From: Caulobacteraceae bacterium | GTDB taxonomy: Bacteria; Pseudomonadota; Alphaproteobacteria; Caulobacterales; Caulobacteraceae | DNA length: 64,000 bases | Assembly: GCA_019695035.1 (NCBI GenBank) | Contig: JAIBAU010000009.1 | Location: 28,286-92,285 of the forward strand | Direction: 5' to 3' | Translations under genes and position numbers: made by a program | The notes under the pieces: generated by a model | Database searches by the model: none | The model's input: only the letters and a program-made list of their open reading frames with translations | What the model was told of the DNA's origin: nothing | Shown here: positions 29,685-38,650 of the stretch, one piece after another | How positions within the stretch are numbered: the stretch's first letter is position 1 | Layout of the letters: every line of letters begins with the position of its first letter

Positions 29685-30817
29685 CGCAGGTGCTCCTTCA
29701 GGACCGAATAGCTCAGGGCTCCAACGGCCCAAAGCAGGGATGCGCCGAAAAAGACCGCGAGAACATTGACCAGCCGAGGCCAGTAGTTCGATGTCTGCGG
29801 CGTTTCGGGCGGAACGTAGGCGACGACATACTTGGCGTCGGCGCGGCTGTCGCGACGTGAGCTCTCCAGCGCCGCCACCGCGGTGTGATAGGCGCGCTGG
29901 GCGAATTCGTAATCGAGCAACAGGGCCCGGGCCTCGACCTCGCTGTTCGCCAGGTTTTCTCCCGGAGCCGAAAGGGCTCGCTCGACGGCCCGGGCGCGCT
30001 CGGCTTCGAGCGCGGCGATCTTGCTGGAGACCGCCTGCACCTGGGGGGCGTTGGGCTGGAAAGTCTGCAGCATGGTGGCGTGTTCGGCGCGAAGGGCCGC
30101 AAGCTGGGTGTCGATGCCTCCGACGAGATTCAGGGCCTGGGTGACCGGCGCCGCCGTCGGCACCACCGCAGTCGAACCCTGGAATTCGGCGAGCCGCTGC
30201 TTCACGGTCTCGAACTCCGTCTTGGTGCGCTCGACCTCGTCCAGGTTCACCTGCTGCAGATTGCCCATGGGACGGGTCGACAGCGAATTGACCGTGCTCT
30301 CGGTCGCCGCCAGGACGCCCTGGGCGAGACGCAGCGCATCGGCGGGCCTGTAGGCCCGGACACTGAACGTGGTCGAACCGGAGTTGAGCTCGGACTTAAC
30401 CTTCACCTTGCTGCGCCAGAAGGCCGTTGCCGTTTCGATCGGCGCATGCGGGCTGATCTGGGCCGCGGGATCGAGGCTGAAGCGCGAGTAGGCTTCATTG
30501 AACCCCCCTTTCGAGCGCAGCGCCTGGACCATGGCCGTCGACCGGATGTAGTCCGCGACGATCTGCGCATCGGTGGACTGCTGCGTGGGAGCAGCGATCC
30601 CCGCCAGCCCGAGAATGTCCTGCGGCTGGGACTGCTCGGCCCCGCGAATGGTGAAGGAGGAGGTGGCCGTGTACTCGGGCGGGGCGATGACCAGCAGGTA
30701 AAGCGCCGTGAGCAGGGTGGGCGCGAGGACGAACACGAGGAATGACCGTATCGCAGTGCGGCGACGTTCAGCGCGGGCGCGCTGCCGGTCCATCTTGAGC
30801 TCTTCGGAGGCGGTCAT
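29681..30817 (-). CDS. kpsE: Capsule export inner-membrane protein, PCP-3 family (KpsE-like)
   Basis: A 378-residue protein with a cytoplasmic basic N-terminus and a first membrane segment at about 23-46 (AIRSFLVFVLAPTLLTALYL). A long periplasmic coiled-coil region (about 180-310) follows, then a second membrane segment near 350-370 (VLAVFFGASLLWAVGALSY). This is the polysaccharide co-polymerase type 3 layout that bridges KpsMT to the outer-membrane KpsD. The gene overlaps kpsT upstream and kpsD downstream by ATGA. Confidence 0.87.
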   Translation of the reverse strand: MTASEELKMDRQRARAERRRTAIRSFLVFVLAPTLLTALYLLVIAPPEYTATSSFTIRGAEQSQPQDILGLAGIAAPTQQSTDAQIVADYIRSTAMVQALRSKGGFNEAYSRFSLDPAAQISPHAPIETATAFWRSKVKVKSELNSGSTTFSVRAYRPADALRLAQGVLAATESTVNSLSTRPMGNLQQVNLDEVERTKTEFETVKQRLAEFQGSTAVVPTAAPVTQALNLVGGIDTQLAALRAEHATMLQTFQPNAPQVQAVSSKIAALEAERARAVERALSAPGENLANSEVEARALLLDYEFAQRAYHTAVAALESSRRDSRADAKYVVAYVPPETPQTSNYWPRLVNVLAVFFGASLLWAVGALSYSVLKEHLR

Positions 30818-31482
30818 GCGGCGCGCTCTGCTATGTAGTCGGTGTAGAATTCATTGGCGGATTCAAGGTCGTCGAACATCGTGAACTTCCCGTCGTGCAG
30901 CACCCCGGCGGCGTGGCAGTAGTCCTGCATCACCGAGATGTGGTGGGACGCGACGATGAGGCTGGAACGGGCGGCGCGCTCCTCGAATACGCGTTTCGAC
31001 TTGGCCTGGAACGCGGCGTCCCCCACGCTCAGCGTCTCGTCGATGAGGTAGACCTGAAAATCCATGGCCATCGACAGACCGAAGGCCAGCTTGGCCCGCA
31101 TCCCCGACGAATAGGTGTTGATCGGCTCATCCATGTAGCGACCAAGTTCGGCGAAGTCGCGAACGAATTCGGTCACCTCATCGATGTCATGGTCGTAGAT
31201 CCGGGCCACGAAGCGGAGGTTCTCCGTTCCCGTGAGGCTGCCCGAAAATGAGGGGGCGAAGCCCAGCGGCCAGGAAACCGACACGGTCTTCTTGACCCGA
31301 CCGGCGTTGGGTCGCTCGGCCCCGCCGATGATGCGGATCATCGTCGACTTGCCGGATCCGTTCAGACCCAGGATGCCGATATTGCGGCCCTTCGGGAAGA
31401 CCGCATCGATGTTGTCGAGCACGACCTTCCGGCCGCCGTTCTTGAGCCGGTAATGCTTCTCGATGCCGATCAGTTCGATCAT
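30814..31482 (-). CDS. kpsT: Capsule polysaccharide ABC transporter ATP-binding protein
   Basis: A 222-residue ATPase, the usual KpsT length. It has Walker A GLNGSGKST (residues 39-47), the signature-like NTYSSGMRAKLAFGLSMAM, Walker B VYLIDETLSVGD, and the H-loop in VASHHISVM. It powers transfer of the lipid-linked polymer across the inner membrane with KpsM. The ATG overlaps the kpsM stop (ATGA). A longer in-frame reading into kpsM is not coding. Confidence 0.93.
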   Translation of the reverse strand: MIELIGIEKHYRLKNGGRKVVLDNIDAVFPKGRNIGILGLNGSGKSTMIRIIGGAERPNAGRVKKTVSVSWPLGFAPSFSGSLTGTENLRFVARIYDHDIDEVTEFVRDFAELGRYMDEPINTYSSGMRAKLAFGLSMAMDFQVYLIDETLSVGDAAFQAKSKRVFEERAARSSLIVASHHISVMQDYCHAAGVLHDGKFTMFDDLESANEFYTDYIAERAA

Positions 31483-32294
31483 CCGGGCGCCTCCGCATGC
31501 CCGGACAGCCGCAGCATCCAGTCCATGAAGAGACCACAGAAGGTCAGCCAGACCGCCCAACCCAGTACGTAGAGGATCGAATAGTGGTCGCTCTCGAACC
31601 CCGGCAGCGCCGCCGACCGGATCCATTCGATCATGTGCGACAGAGGATTGAGCAGGATGACCGCGCGCGCCTGCGGGGGGAGGGACTCCATGGTGTAGAA
31701 GACGCCGGAGGTGAAGAAGAGCACCCGCGCGCTTAGTCGAATCACTTCCGGCCAGAAGCGGATGATGCGCGCCATGCCGGCGTTGAACATGGCGAACCCG
31801 AAGGCCAGCAGACTCATCGCCCCGAAGGCCCCCAACAGGTTGAGGGGCTCGTCCGTCCAGGAAGACAGGGGTTCGTTTCCGAACAGCCTGAGCATCACCA
31901 CGAAAACAAGGAAGATCACGAGGGTGCTGGTCATTTCCAGCAGCACCCGGGCCGTCACGATCGAAACCGGCTGAACCTGGCTGTGGACCATAAGCGGCGC
32001 ATTGGACTCCACCGCGGTGGCGCCCCGGATCGAGGCGGATCGCCACGCCAGGTAAGGGAATATTCCGGTCAGGAGAAACGCTGGCATGGAGGCGTTGATC
32101 GGCACGCGCCGTCCCAGCAGCTCAAAGAAGAACCAGAGAACGCAAAGCTGGATCGCCGGTTCAACCAGGGCCCAGGCGTAGCCAATGCGCGTGCTGCCAT
32201 GGCGCGTTCTCGCCTCCCGCAGCACGAGAGCGTGCACTACGCGGCCGAACATCTCGAGCTGACGCGCGAGCTTGCTGGGCAGGCTGAAGTCCAA
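31479..32294 (-). CDS. kpsM: Capsule polysaccharide ABC transporter permease
   Basis: A 271-residue ABC-2 type permease with six hydrophobic segments. The conserved N-terminal amphipathic stretch is REARTRHGSTRIGYAWAL, and the C-terminal motif is VFYTMESLPPQARAVILLNP. The start is TTG at 32294, with GGGG about 9 bases upstream. It is the first gene of the kpsM-T-E-D operon and is divergent from the glycosyltransferase/kpsC/kpsS operon. Confidence 0.92.
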   Translation of the reverse strand: MDFSLPSKLARQLEMFGRVVHALVLREARTRHGSTRIGYAWALVEPAIQLCVLWFFFELLGRRVPINASMPAFLLTGIFPYLAWRSASIRGATAVESNAPLMVHSQVQPVSIVTARVLLEMTSTLVIFLVFVVMLRLFGNEPLSSWTDEPLNLLGAFGAMSLLAFGFAMFNAGMARIIRFWPEVIRLSARVLFFTSGVFYTMESLPPQARAVILLNPLSHMIEWIRSAALPGFESDHYSILYVLGWAVWLTFCGLFMDWMLRLSGHAEAPG

Positions 32295-32348
32295 GCGGCG
32301 TTCCCCTCAAGCGCGAGAAGGTCCATCGTCTACAGGAGAAAGGCCCCT

Positions 32349-32426
32349 ATGCAAGGGCCCATGGCCCGCCTATCCGAGGTGCTGAGCGCCGTTCTGACGA
32401 GAAGTCCTGATCACCCAGCCGACTGA
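32349..32426 (+). CDS. Possible 25-residue leader peptide upstream of the GT2 gene
   Basis: In the 133-base divergent gap, AGGAG (32334-32338) sits 10 bases upstream of an ATG opening a 25-codon frame, MQGPMARLSEVLSAVLTRSP plus five residues. Its TGA ends one base before the ATG of the GT2 gene (TGACATG). The geometry suggests a coupled small ORF or leader. There is no compositional or homology support, so it may be fortuitous. Confidence 0.28.
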   Translation: MQGPMARLSEVLSAVLTRSPDHPAD

Positions 32427-32427
32427 C

Positions 32428-33729
32428 ATGCCTTCCCGCCGACCGGGCCGCATCGAGCGCCTTGCAGAGCAGGCATTCGGGTGGCCGGCCCCTTTGCGCG
32501 CGTGGGTTGCAAGGCGAGCGGCGCGATCAGGCCTGCACGCCCACGCCTTGGCCTGCGCGCCGGAGGACGCCTACGTGCTCGCGCGAGCCGGTTTCTTCGA
32601 ACAGGCCGCAGAGCATTCAACTCCCGGCAAGGTCGCCTGGTCCGCCTCAATGGCAGGGCTGGGTCGACTGGATCTGCTGGCGGACCTCCCTGCGCGGACC
32701 AGAGACGCAGATGTGAGGTGGATCGCGGGTCTGATGGCCGCTTGGGACGTCGAGGCGGCGTTGCGCCTGTTGCCGGAACGCATGACGTTTGAGCGGGCCG
32801 GCTGCCTGCTGGCGCTGGGACGCGTAGACGAAGCGCTTGCCGCCAGCCCCGACGAACTGTCGCGCTCGGCCCGAGCTGTGCTCTTGCGCGACCCTGACGC
32901 CGCGGCGGAGGCGCTGGCCGACTGGTTCACCCATCAGGGCCTCGCGCCTCCCCGGCCCCGCCGCCGGGGAAAGCCGTACGGGGTCGCAGACTTCCGAAGC
33001 GATCCGCCCGCCAGGCCCCTCGACGGGCCGCTCGTATCGATCATCGTCGCCATGAAGAACGCCGCGCGAACCCTTCAGGCCGCCGTCGCGTCCCTGACAG
33101 CTCAGACCTGGTCGAACCTCGAGGTTCTTCTGGTCGACGACGCCTCGTCCGACGCCACCTTGGCCGTCGCAGCGGAACTGGCCGCCGCTGACCGGCGCAT
33201 CCGGGTTCTGCGGAGGGAAGGGCTTCCAGGCGCATCCGGAGCGCGCAACACCGGCCTCCGCGCCGCCGCCGGCGCCTATGTCACTTTCCACGACGCCGAC
33301 GACTGGGCCGAGCCGCACCGGATCCAGCATCAGGTCGCGGCGGTTTCCGAAGACGGGGTCGCGGCCGTCTCGCGGCATTTCAGGATCACCGACGACGGCC
33401 GCCCTGTCTGCCCGCGAGTGTTTCCGATGGTCCGGCTCTGTCCGATTTCCGTCCTCCTGACCGCAGCGGCCGCCCGGGCGGCGGGACCGTTCGAGGATTC
33501 GCCGGTGGGAGCCGATTCCGAGTATCTGGCGCGCCTTGACCTCCTGTTTGGAAGGCCTCGGGTGGCGCGCCTCAGTCAGACGCACATTGTCGCCGCATGG
33601 AACGCGGCCTCGCTGAGCGGCGGCGGCGCGACGGGGTTGGCGAGCGCGCAAGGCCGGGCCCTCCGCGAAGCCTATGAACGCGACTGGCGCGTCCGACACG
33701 CCGATCGCCTACGGGAGTTGGTGGCATGA
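32428..33729 (+). CDS. GT2 glycosyltransferase with unassigned 200-residue N-terminal domain
   Basis: A 433-residue protein. Residues 1-195 are Ala/Leu/Arg-rich and helical, possibly repeat-like (LARAGFFEQAAE, CLLALGRVDEALAASP resemble TPR helices). From residue 200 comes a GT-A domain: PLVSIIVAMKNAARTLQAAV, LLVDDASSDAT and the metal-binding DxD region FHDADDWAEP. It is likely a cytoplasmic capsule glycosyltransferase. Its stop overlaps the kpsC start (ATGA), making a GT2-kpsC-kpsS operon. The sugar is unknown. Confidence 0.82.
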   Translation: MPSRRPGRIERLAEQAFGWPAPLRAWVARRAARSGLHAHALACAPEDAYVLARAGFFEQAAEHSTPGKVAWSASMAGLGRLDLLADLPARTRDADVRWIAGLMAAWDVEAALRLLPERMTFERAGCLLALGRVDEALAASPDELSRSARAVLLRDPDAAAEALADWFTHQGLAPPRPRRRGKPYGVADFRSDPPARPLDGPLVSIIVAMKNAARTLQAAVASLTAQTWSNLEVLLVDDASSDATLAVAAELAAADRRIRVLRREGLPGASGARNTGLRAAAGAYVTFHDADDWAEPHRIQHQVAAVSEDGVAAVSRHFRITDDGRPVCPRVFPMVRLCPISVLLTAAAARAAGPFEDSPVGADSEYLARLDLLFGRPRVARLSQTHIVAAWNAASLSGGGATGLASAQGRALREAYERDWRVRHADRLRELVA

Positions 33730-35777
33730 GGTTCCGCGAGACCCTCGTCCCCGGTCCGGGCGTCCGCGCCATCCCCCATCTCGCCGCCTACCTACCGGAG
33801 TGCGGCCAGTTGCGCCTGTCCGCGACTCCTGGACCCGGCGTCGACAGCGTCGCCGGATGGGGAATCAAGCCCACGTCGCGCTATGCGCGCCAGCTCGCCG
33901 CCCGCCGGAAGCTGACCTATCTGGCGCTGGAAGACGGATTCCTGCGCTCGGTCGGTCTCGGCGAAGCGGGGGCGCCGCCCCTGAGCCTCGTGGTCGACGA
34001 TCTTGGCGTCTATTACGACGCACGCAGGCCGTCGCGACTCGAGGCGTTGCTGCAGGACGACCGCAATTTTACGCCGGCCCTGCGGGAGAGAGCTGGCCGA
34101 GCCCTGCGCCGGCTTGTCGAGCTCGGCCTCTCCAAGACCAATGCAGCGCCCCCGCTGCCCTCGGGCCATCTCGGCGAAAAGGTTCGGCGGCGCGTGCTGG
34201 TCATGGACCAGACCTTCGGCGACGCGGCGATCGAAGGCGGCCTTGCGGACCAGTCCAGCTTCGACCGCATGTTGGCGGCGGCGATTGCAGACGAACCCGA
34301 TGCGGAAATCCTCGTCCGCCGTCACCCGGCGACGGCGGCAGGGTTGAAACGCGGCTGGCTGCCGCAAGATCTCCCCAGCCGGGTCGCCCCGCTTGACCTT
34401 CCCTGCTCCATCGGCTCGTTGCTGGCCGAGGTTGACGCCGTCTACACCGTCACCAGCCTGGCGGGCTTCGAAGCCCTCATGCGGGGATTGCCGGTACGTT
34501 GTTTCGGGACGCCGTTCTACGCGGGCTGGGGCGCGACCCGGGATGATGCGCCCGCCCCCCGCCGTACCGCCCGGCGCTCCGTCGAGGAAATCTTCGCCGC
34601 CGCCTACATCCTGTACGCTCGTTACGTCGATCCGCTGACCGGACTGCGCTGCGAAATCGAGACCGCCATCGAACGGCTGGCCGAACTGCGCGACCGAGCC
34701 GACCTCAACGCCGGCTTTACGGCGGCCCTCGGCTTTGCGCCCTGGAAGCACGGCGCGGCCCGAACTCTGCTCTACTCTCCCTACGGAGCGACCCGCTTCT
34801 TCGAGACGGCGGACCGCGCCGTAAAGGCCGCCGAGTCCAGCGGCGGGCGGGTGGTGTTCTGGGCAGGACGGGAAACCACGGCCATCAGCGCAACGCTGGC
34901 GCGGTCGGCGGCTCCGGTTCTTCGCATGGAAGACGGGTTCGTCCGCTCGCGGGGCCTTGGTTCGGACTTCCACCGCGCGGCCTCGGCCGTGCTCGATGAC
35001 CTCGGCGTCTACTACGACGCCACCCGGCCTTCCCGGCTCGAAGTCTTGCTGGAGGCCGGGATCCAGGATCGGGCGCTGGTGGCCCGCGCCGGGCGGCTCA
35101 GGGAGCAGCTCGTGGCCGGTGGAGTCACCAAGTACAATCTCGCCGCTGGCCCGGACCCTGGACACGACTGGCCGAGCCAGCGATTCCGGCTGTTGGTCGT
35201 GGGGCAGGTAGAGAACGACAAGTCGATCGAAAAGGGATGCGAGGACGTCCGCACCAACCTGGACCTGCTGCGCGCCGCCCGGCTCGCCCACCCGGACGCC
35301 TTCCTCGTCTACAAGCCTCATCCCGACACCGAGACCGGCAATCGCCCGGGCGACGTATCGGACCGCGAGGCCCTCGGGGTCGCCGACGCCGTGGCCCGGG
35401 GCGTCGGCATCGAGGCGTGCCTCAATGCGACCGACGGCCTCGCCTGCATGACATCGCTGGCCGGCTTCGAGGCGCTGCTGCGCGGCAAGCCCGTCTGGAC
35501 CTTCGGCCGCCCCTTCTACGCCGGCTGGGGCCTGACGAAGGACGCCCTGGACTTTCCTCGCCGGACGCGCCGTCTCCAGCTCGACGAGCTGGTGGCGGGC
35601 GCGCTGATCCTCTACCCGCTCTATGTCCACCCTGAGCTGGGCTTGCCTTGCGGTCCGGAGACGGTCGTCAAAGCCTTGGCGGCGAGGCCGCCCGCGCCGG
35701 CGGAAGGCTGGCGTCGAATGCGGTATTGGCGGGCGATCTGGGAGGGCCTGCGGCGAACGCCGCGGGCGCGCTTCTGA
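33726..35777 (+). CDS. kpsC: Capsule beta-Kdo transferase KpsC, two tandem glycosyltransferase domains
   Basis: A 683-residue protein made of two homologous halves. Half 1 contains YLALEDGFLRSVGLGEAG then VVDDLGVYYDARRPSRLE (about residues 65-110). Half 2 repeats it as MEDGFVRSRGLGSDF then VLDDLGVYYDATRPSRLE (about 401-440). Both halves end with a SLAGFEAL(L/M)RG and FGxPFYAGWG block. This is the KpsC layout, in which the two modules add alternating beta-linked Kdo to a phosphatidylglycerol-type acceptor. It indicates a group 2-like, ABC-exported capsule with a Kdo linker. It overlaps both neighbours (ATGA and TGATG). Confidence 0.93.
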   Translation: MRFRETLVPGPGVRAIPHLAAYLPECGQLRLSATPGPGVDSVAGWGIKPTSRYARQLAARRKLTYLALEDGFLRSVGLGEAGAPPLSLVVDDLGVYYDARRPSRLEALLQDDRNFTPALRERAGRALRRLVELGLSKTNAAPPLPSGHLGEKVRRRVLVMDQTFGDAAIEGGLADQSSFDRMLAAAIADEPDAEILVRRHPATAAGLKRGWLPQDLPSRVAPLDLPCSIGSLLAEVDAVYTVTSLAGFEALMRGLPVRCFGTPFYAGWGATRDDAPAPRRTARRSVEEIFAAAYILYARYVDPLTGLRCEIETAIERLAELRDRADLNAGFTAALGFAPWKHGAARTLLYSPYGATRFFETADRAVKAAESSGGRVVFWAGRETTAISATLARSAAPVLRMEDGFVRSRGLGSDFHRAASAVLDDLGVYYDATRPSRLEVLLEAGIQDRALVARAGRLREQLVAGGVTKYNLAAGPDPGHDWPSQRFRLLVVGQVENDKSIEKGCEDVRTNLDLLRAARLAHPDAFLVYKPHPDTETGNRPGDVSDREALGVADAVARGVGIEACLNATDGLACMTSLAGFEALLRGKPVWTFGRPFYAGWGLTKDALDFPRRTRRLQLDELVAGALILYPLYVHPELGLPCGPETVVKALAARPPAPAEGWRRMRYWRAIWEGLRRTPRARF

Positions 35778-36976
35778 TGGCCGCGCGCCGGATTCTGCTG
35801 GTCACCCAGCCCGCCGGACCATTTGCCCGCTATCTGGATCGAGCCCTGCGCTCGGGCGGCGCCCAGGTGGACAGGGTCGTCATGAATGGCGGGGAGTTGT
35901 TTGACTGGCTCAGTCCCGCCACCGCCTGGTTCAAGGGACCCGCCGACGACTTCGACGACTGGATCCGGCGCCGCCTGGGGCGCGGCTACACCGACGTTGT
36001 GGTCTTCAACGACGTGAATCCCTATTCGCGCGGTGCGCTCGATGCCGCCCGCGCGTTGGGCTTGCGCACCTGGATCCTTGAGAACGGCTACCAGCGGCCA
36101 GACTGGATCACCCTGGAGACGGAGGGTGTAAACGCCCGCTCCGGGCTGCCGCGCGATCCTGCCGCCTATGCCGACGCCGCAACCCTCCCGGCGCCGCCGG
36201 AGCGGCCCCACATCGGGTTGATCACGCCGTTCCACGTCTTCAACACGATCCAGCACTACACCCTGATCGTGCTTCTCAGCCCATGGATGCGGGGTTTCCG
36301 CTACCCGTTCGCCGTCCCCATCCATGGGCAGGTGTTCGGCCACGTTCGACGCTACGTCGAACACCTCATCCACCGGAGGAGCCGCGAACGGCAGGCCCGA
36401 GCCGCCGCGCAACAGGCCCCGTTCTTCCTGGCGGTGCTCCAACGCGAGGGCGACAGCCAGCTGATGGTCCATTCGGACCTGAAGACCAACCGGGCCATGG
36501 TCGAGCGCGTTGTCGCCGACTTCGCCGCCCACGCCCCGGCGGCGATGCGGCTGGTGGTGAAGAACCACCCCCTGGACCCGGGGCTCGTCCGACTGGAACG
36601 CGATGTGAGAGCCGTGGCGGCCGCTCACGGCGTCACGGAGCGGGTCACCTTTCTGGAGGGAGGCAATTTCGCCCAGCTGGCGAGGGCGTCGTCGGGTGTC
36701 ATCTCGGTCAATTCGACCGCCGCCCTGGCCGCGATCGGATTCGGCGTTCCGGTCAAACTCCTGGGGCGGGCCTTTTTTGACCTTCCTGGCCTCGTGGATC
36801 CGCAGCCGCTGTCGTCATTCTGGAGCGGTCCACAGGTTCCGGATCACGAGTTGTTCACCCGCTTCCGCCGCCGACTTTCCGTCGAGACCCAGATCTACGG
36901 CAGTTACCACAATCCCTGGAGTCTCGAGGGCACGGCCCGACGCGTCGCGGAACGGGTGCTTGCCCCTCAGCCCTAG
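35777..36976 (+). CDS. kpsS: Capsule beta-Kdo transferase KpsS-like protein
   Basis: A 399-residue protein in which ILLVTQPAGPFARYLDRALR opens a GT-B-like fold. Blocks typical of KpsS include WILENGYQRPDWITLE, the LVVKNHPLDPG segment and SVNSTAALAAIGFGVPVK. KpsS adds the first Kdo to the lipid acceptor before KpsC extends it. The ATG shares its A with the kpsC stop (TGATG). Its TAG overlaps the TAG of the convergent ThDP enzyme in a CTAG. Confidence 0.88.
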   Translation: MAARRILLVTQPAGPFARYLDRALRSGGAQVDRVVMNGGELFDWLSPATAWFKGPADDFDDWIRRRLGRGYTDVVVFNDVNPYSRGALDAARALGLRTWILENGYQRPDWITLETEGVNARSGLPRDPAAYADAATLPAPPERPHIGLITPFHVFNTIQHYTLIVLLSPWMRGFRYPFAVPIHGQVFGHVRRYVEHLIHRRSRERQARAAAQQAPFFLAVLQREGDSQLMVHSDLKTNRAMVERVVADFAAHAPAAMRLVVKNHPLDPGLVRLERDVRAVAAAHGVTERVTFLEGGNFAQLARASSGVISVNSTAALAAIGFGVPVKLLGRAFFDLPGLVDPQPLSSFWSGPQVPDHELFTRFRRRLSVETQIYGSYHNPWSLEGTARRVAERVLAPQP

Positions 36977-38637
36977 CTGGCGCGAAGCTGAGCCAGGGTT
37001 CGGCCCGGGGCGATCGCCTCCACGTCGGTCTTCAGATGGATGAGCGCGGGCCGGCCTGCCTTGCGAGCAGCATCGAACGCAGCGGCGAAACCCGCGGTGT
37101 CCTCCACCAACGCCCCCCAGGCCCCGAAACTCTCCGCCCAGGCCACGAAGTCTGGATTCTTCAGATCCGTCGCTTCGACGCGGTTCGGGTAGTCGCGCTC
37201 CTGGTGCATCCGGATGGTGCCGTAGGCGCCATTGTCCACCACCACGACCACGATCGCCGCGCCGTACTGGACCGCCGTGGCCATGTCGTTGCCCAACATC
37301 ATGAAGTCGCCATCGCCGGCAAAACAGACCACGTCGCGGTCGGGGTGGGCCAGCTTGGCGGCGATCGAGGCTGGGAATCCGTAACCCATCGCGCCCGAGG
37401 TCGGAGCGAGCTGAGTGTGGCGGGCGCGGTGCCGATAGAAGCGATGCAGCCAGGCGGCAAAGTTTCCGGCTCCGTTGCAGACGATGGCGTCGCGGGGCAG
37501 GACCTCGGCCATGTGCGCCACAACCTCGGACAGGTTCACCTGCGCATCCACCGCGACCGTAGCGATGAAGGCGTCGTAGTCGGCGCGAGCCGCCCGCGCC
37601 CAGTCGGTCCACCTGCGCTCAGGGCCGAGTCCCGAAATCGCCAGCGCAGCCGGTGAAACGTCGGCGACGGCAGACGCCTGGGTCGGCCACACCCGGCCCA
37701 GTTCCTCTGGACCCGGATGGATGTGGATCATGGCCCTGGCCGTGCCCTCTGGAGTCAGCAGGGTGTAGCCCTGGGTTGGATTTTCTCCCATGCGCGCGCC
37801 GATGACGAGCAGCAGGTCGGCGTCCTTCACCCGGGCCAGCAGCTTGGGATTGGGGCCAAGGCCCAGGTCGCCGGCATAGCAGGGGTGATCGTTGGAGATC
37901 AGGTCCTTGCGGCGGAACGACAGGGCGAAGGGCAGGTCGTGCGCCTCAAGCCAGGTCGACAAGGCGTCCGTCGCCGCCCTAGTCCAGCCGGAGCCACCGA
38001 GAATGACCAGCGGCCGGGCGGCTTCGCGCAGGCGCTGCCCGATGGTCTCCAGAACGGCGGGGTCGAGCCCTGCGCGGGCCGGGACGACGGGGGCCGGCGC
38101 GCTCGGGCCGCCGTGCTCGTGGAGCTTGTCCTCGGGCAAAGCCAGCACCACCGGACCCTGCCGCCCCTGCATGGCCGTGGCGAAGGCGCGGGTCACGAAT
38201 TCGGCGGTCCGTGACGGTTCGTCGATCTCGGCCGCCCACTTCGCCAAGGGCCCGAAGGCGGCCGCGTAGTCGACTTCCTGGAAGGCGCCGCGGCCCTTGT
38301 CGGCGCAGGCCACCTGACCGACGAACATGATCATCGGCGTCGAGTCCTGGTGGGCCGTATGTACCCCGATGGACGCATGAGTCGCCCCGGGACCCCGGGT
38401 CACCATGCAGATGCCGGGGCGCCCGGTCAGCTTGCCGTGCGCCTCCGCCATATTGGCCGCGGCCGCCTCATGCCGGCAGGCGACGACCTCGATCCGGTCG
38501 CGGACGTCATGCAGGGCGTCCAGCACGGCCAGGTAGCTCTCGCCAGGCACGCAGAAGACGCGGTCGACGCCGTTCAGGACAAGGGTCTCCACCAGCCGGC
38601 GCGCGGCGGTGTCAGGGGCTTGGGGCTTTTTCGACAA
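36973..38637 (-). CDS. Thiamine diphosphate-dependent enzyme, acetolactate synthase-like fold
   Basis: A 554-residue ThDP enzyme. The N-terminal domain has the activating glutamate E57 in VVACRHEAAAANMAEAHGK and a MVTRGPGATHASIGVHTA block. The C-terminal domain has GYGFPASIAAKLA and the ThDP/Mg motif CFAGDGDFMMLGNDMATA, followed by VVVDNGAYGTIRMHQ. The length matches IlvB-like proteins, but no regulatory subunit is adjacent. An aldehyde dehydrogenase gene lies just upstream in the same operon, so a 2-oxoacid decarboxylase making an aldehyde is more likely than acetolactate synthesis. The start is TTG with GAGGAAG upstream. Confidence 0.82.
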   Translation of the reverse strand: MSKKPQAPDTAARRLVETLVLNGVDRVFCVPGESYLAVLDALHDVRDRIEVVACRHEAAAANMAEAHGKLTGRPGICMVTRGPGATHASIGVHTAHQDSTPMIMFVGQVACADKGRGAFQEVDYAAAFGPLAKWAAEIDEPSRTAEFVTRAFATAMQGRQGPVVLALPEDKLHEHGGPSAPAPVVPARAGLDPAVLETIGQRLREAARPLVILGGSGWTRAATDALSTWLEAHDLPFALSFRRKDLISNDHPCYAGDLGLGPNPKLLARVKDADLLLVIGARMGENPTQGYTLLTPEGTARAMIHIHPGPEELGRVWPTQASAVADVSPAALAISGLGPERRWTDWARAARADYDAFIATVAVDAQVNLSEVVAHMAEVLPRDAIVCNGAGNFAAWLHRFYRHRARHTQLAPTSGAMGYGFPASIAAKLAHPDRDVVCFAGDGDFMMLGNDMATAVQYGAAIVVVVVDNGAYGTIRMHQERDYPNRVEATDLKNPDFVAWAESFGAWGALVEDTAGFAAAFDAARKAGRPALIHLKTDVEAIAPGRTLAQLRAS

Positions 38638-38650
38638 GGCAGGTGCTTCC

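Noticed and set aside
36973..38637. Assignment as the acetolactate synthase large subunit IlvB.
   Set aside because: No small subunit is adjacent, and the gene is linked to an aldehyde dehydrogenase rather than to branched-chain biosynthesis.
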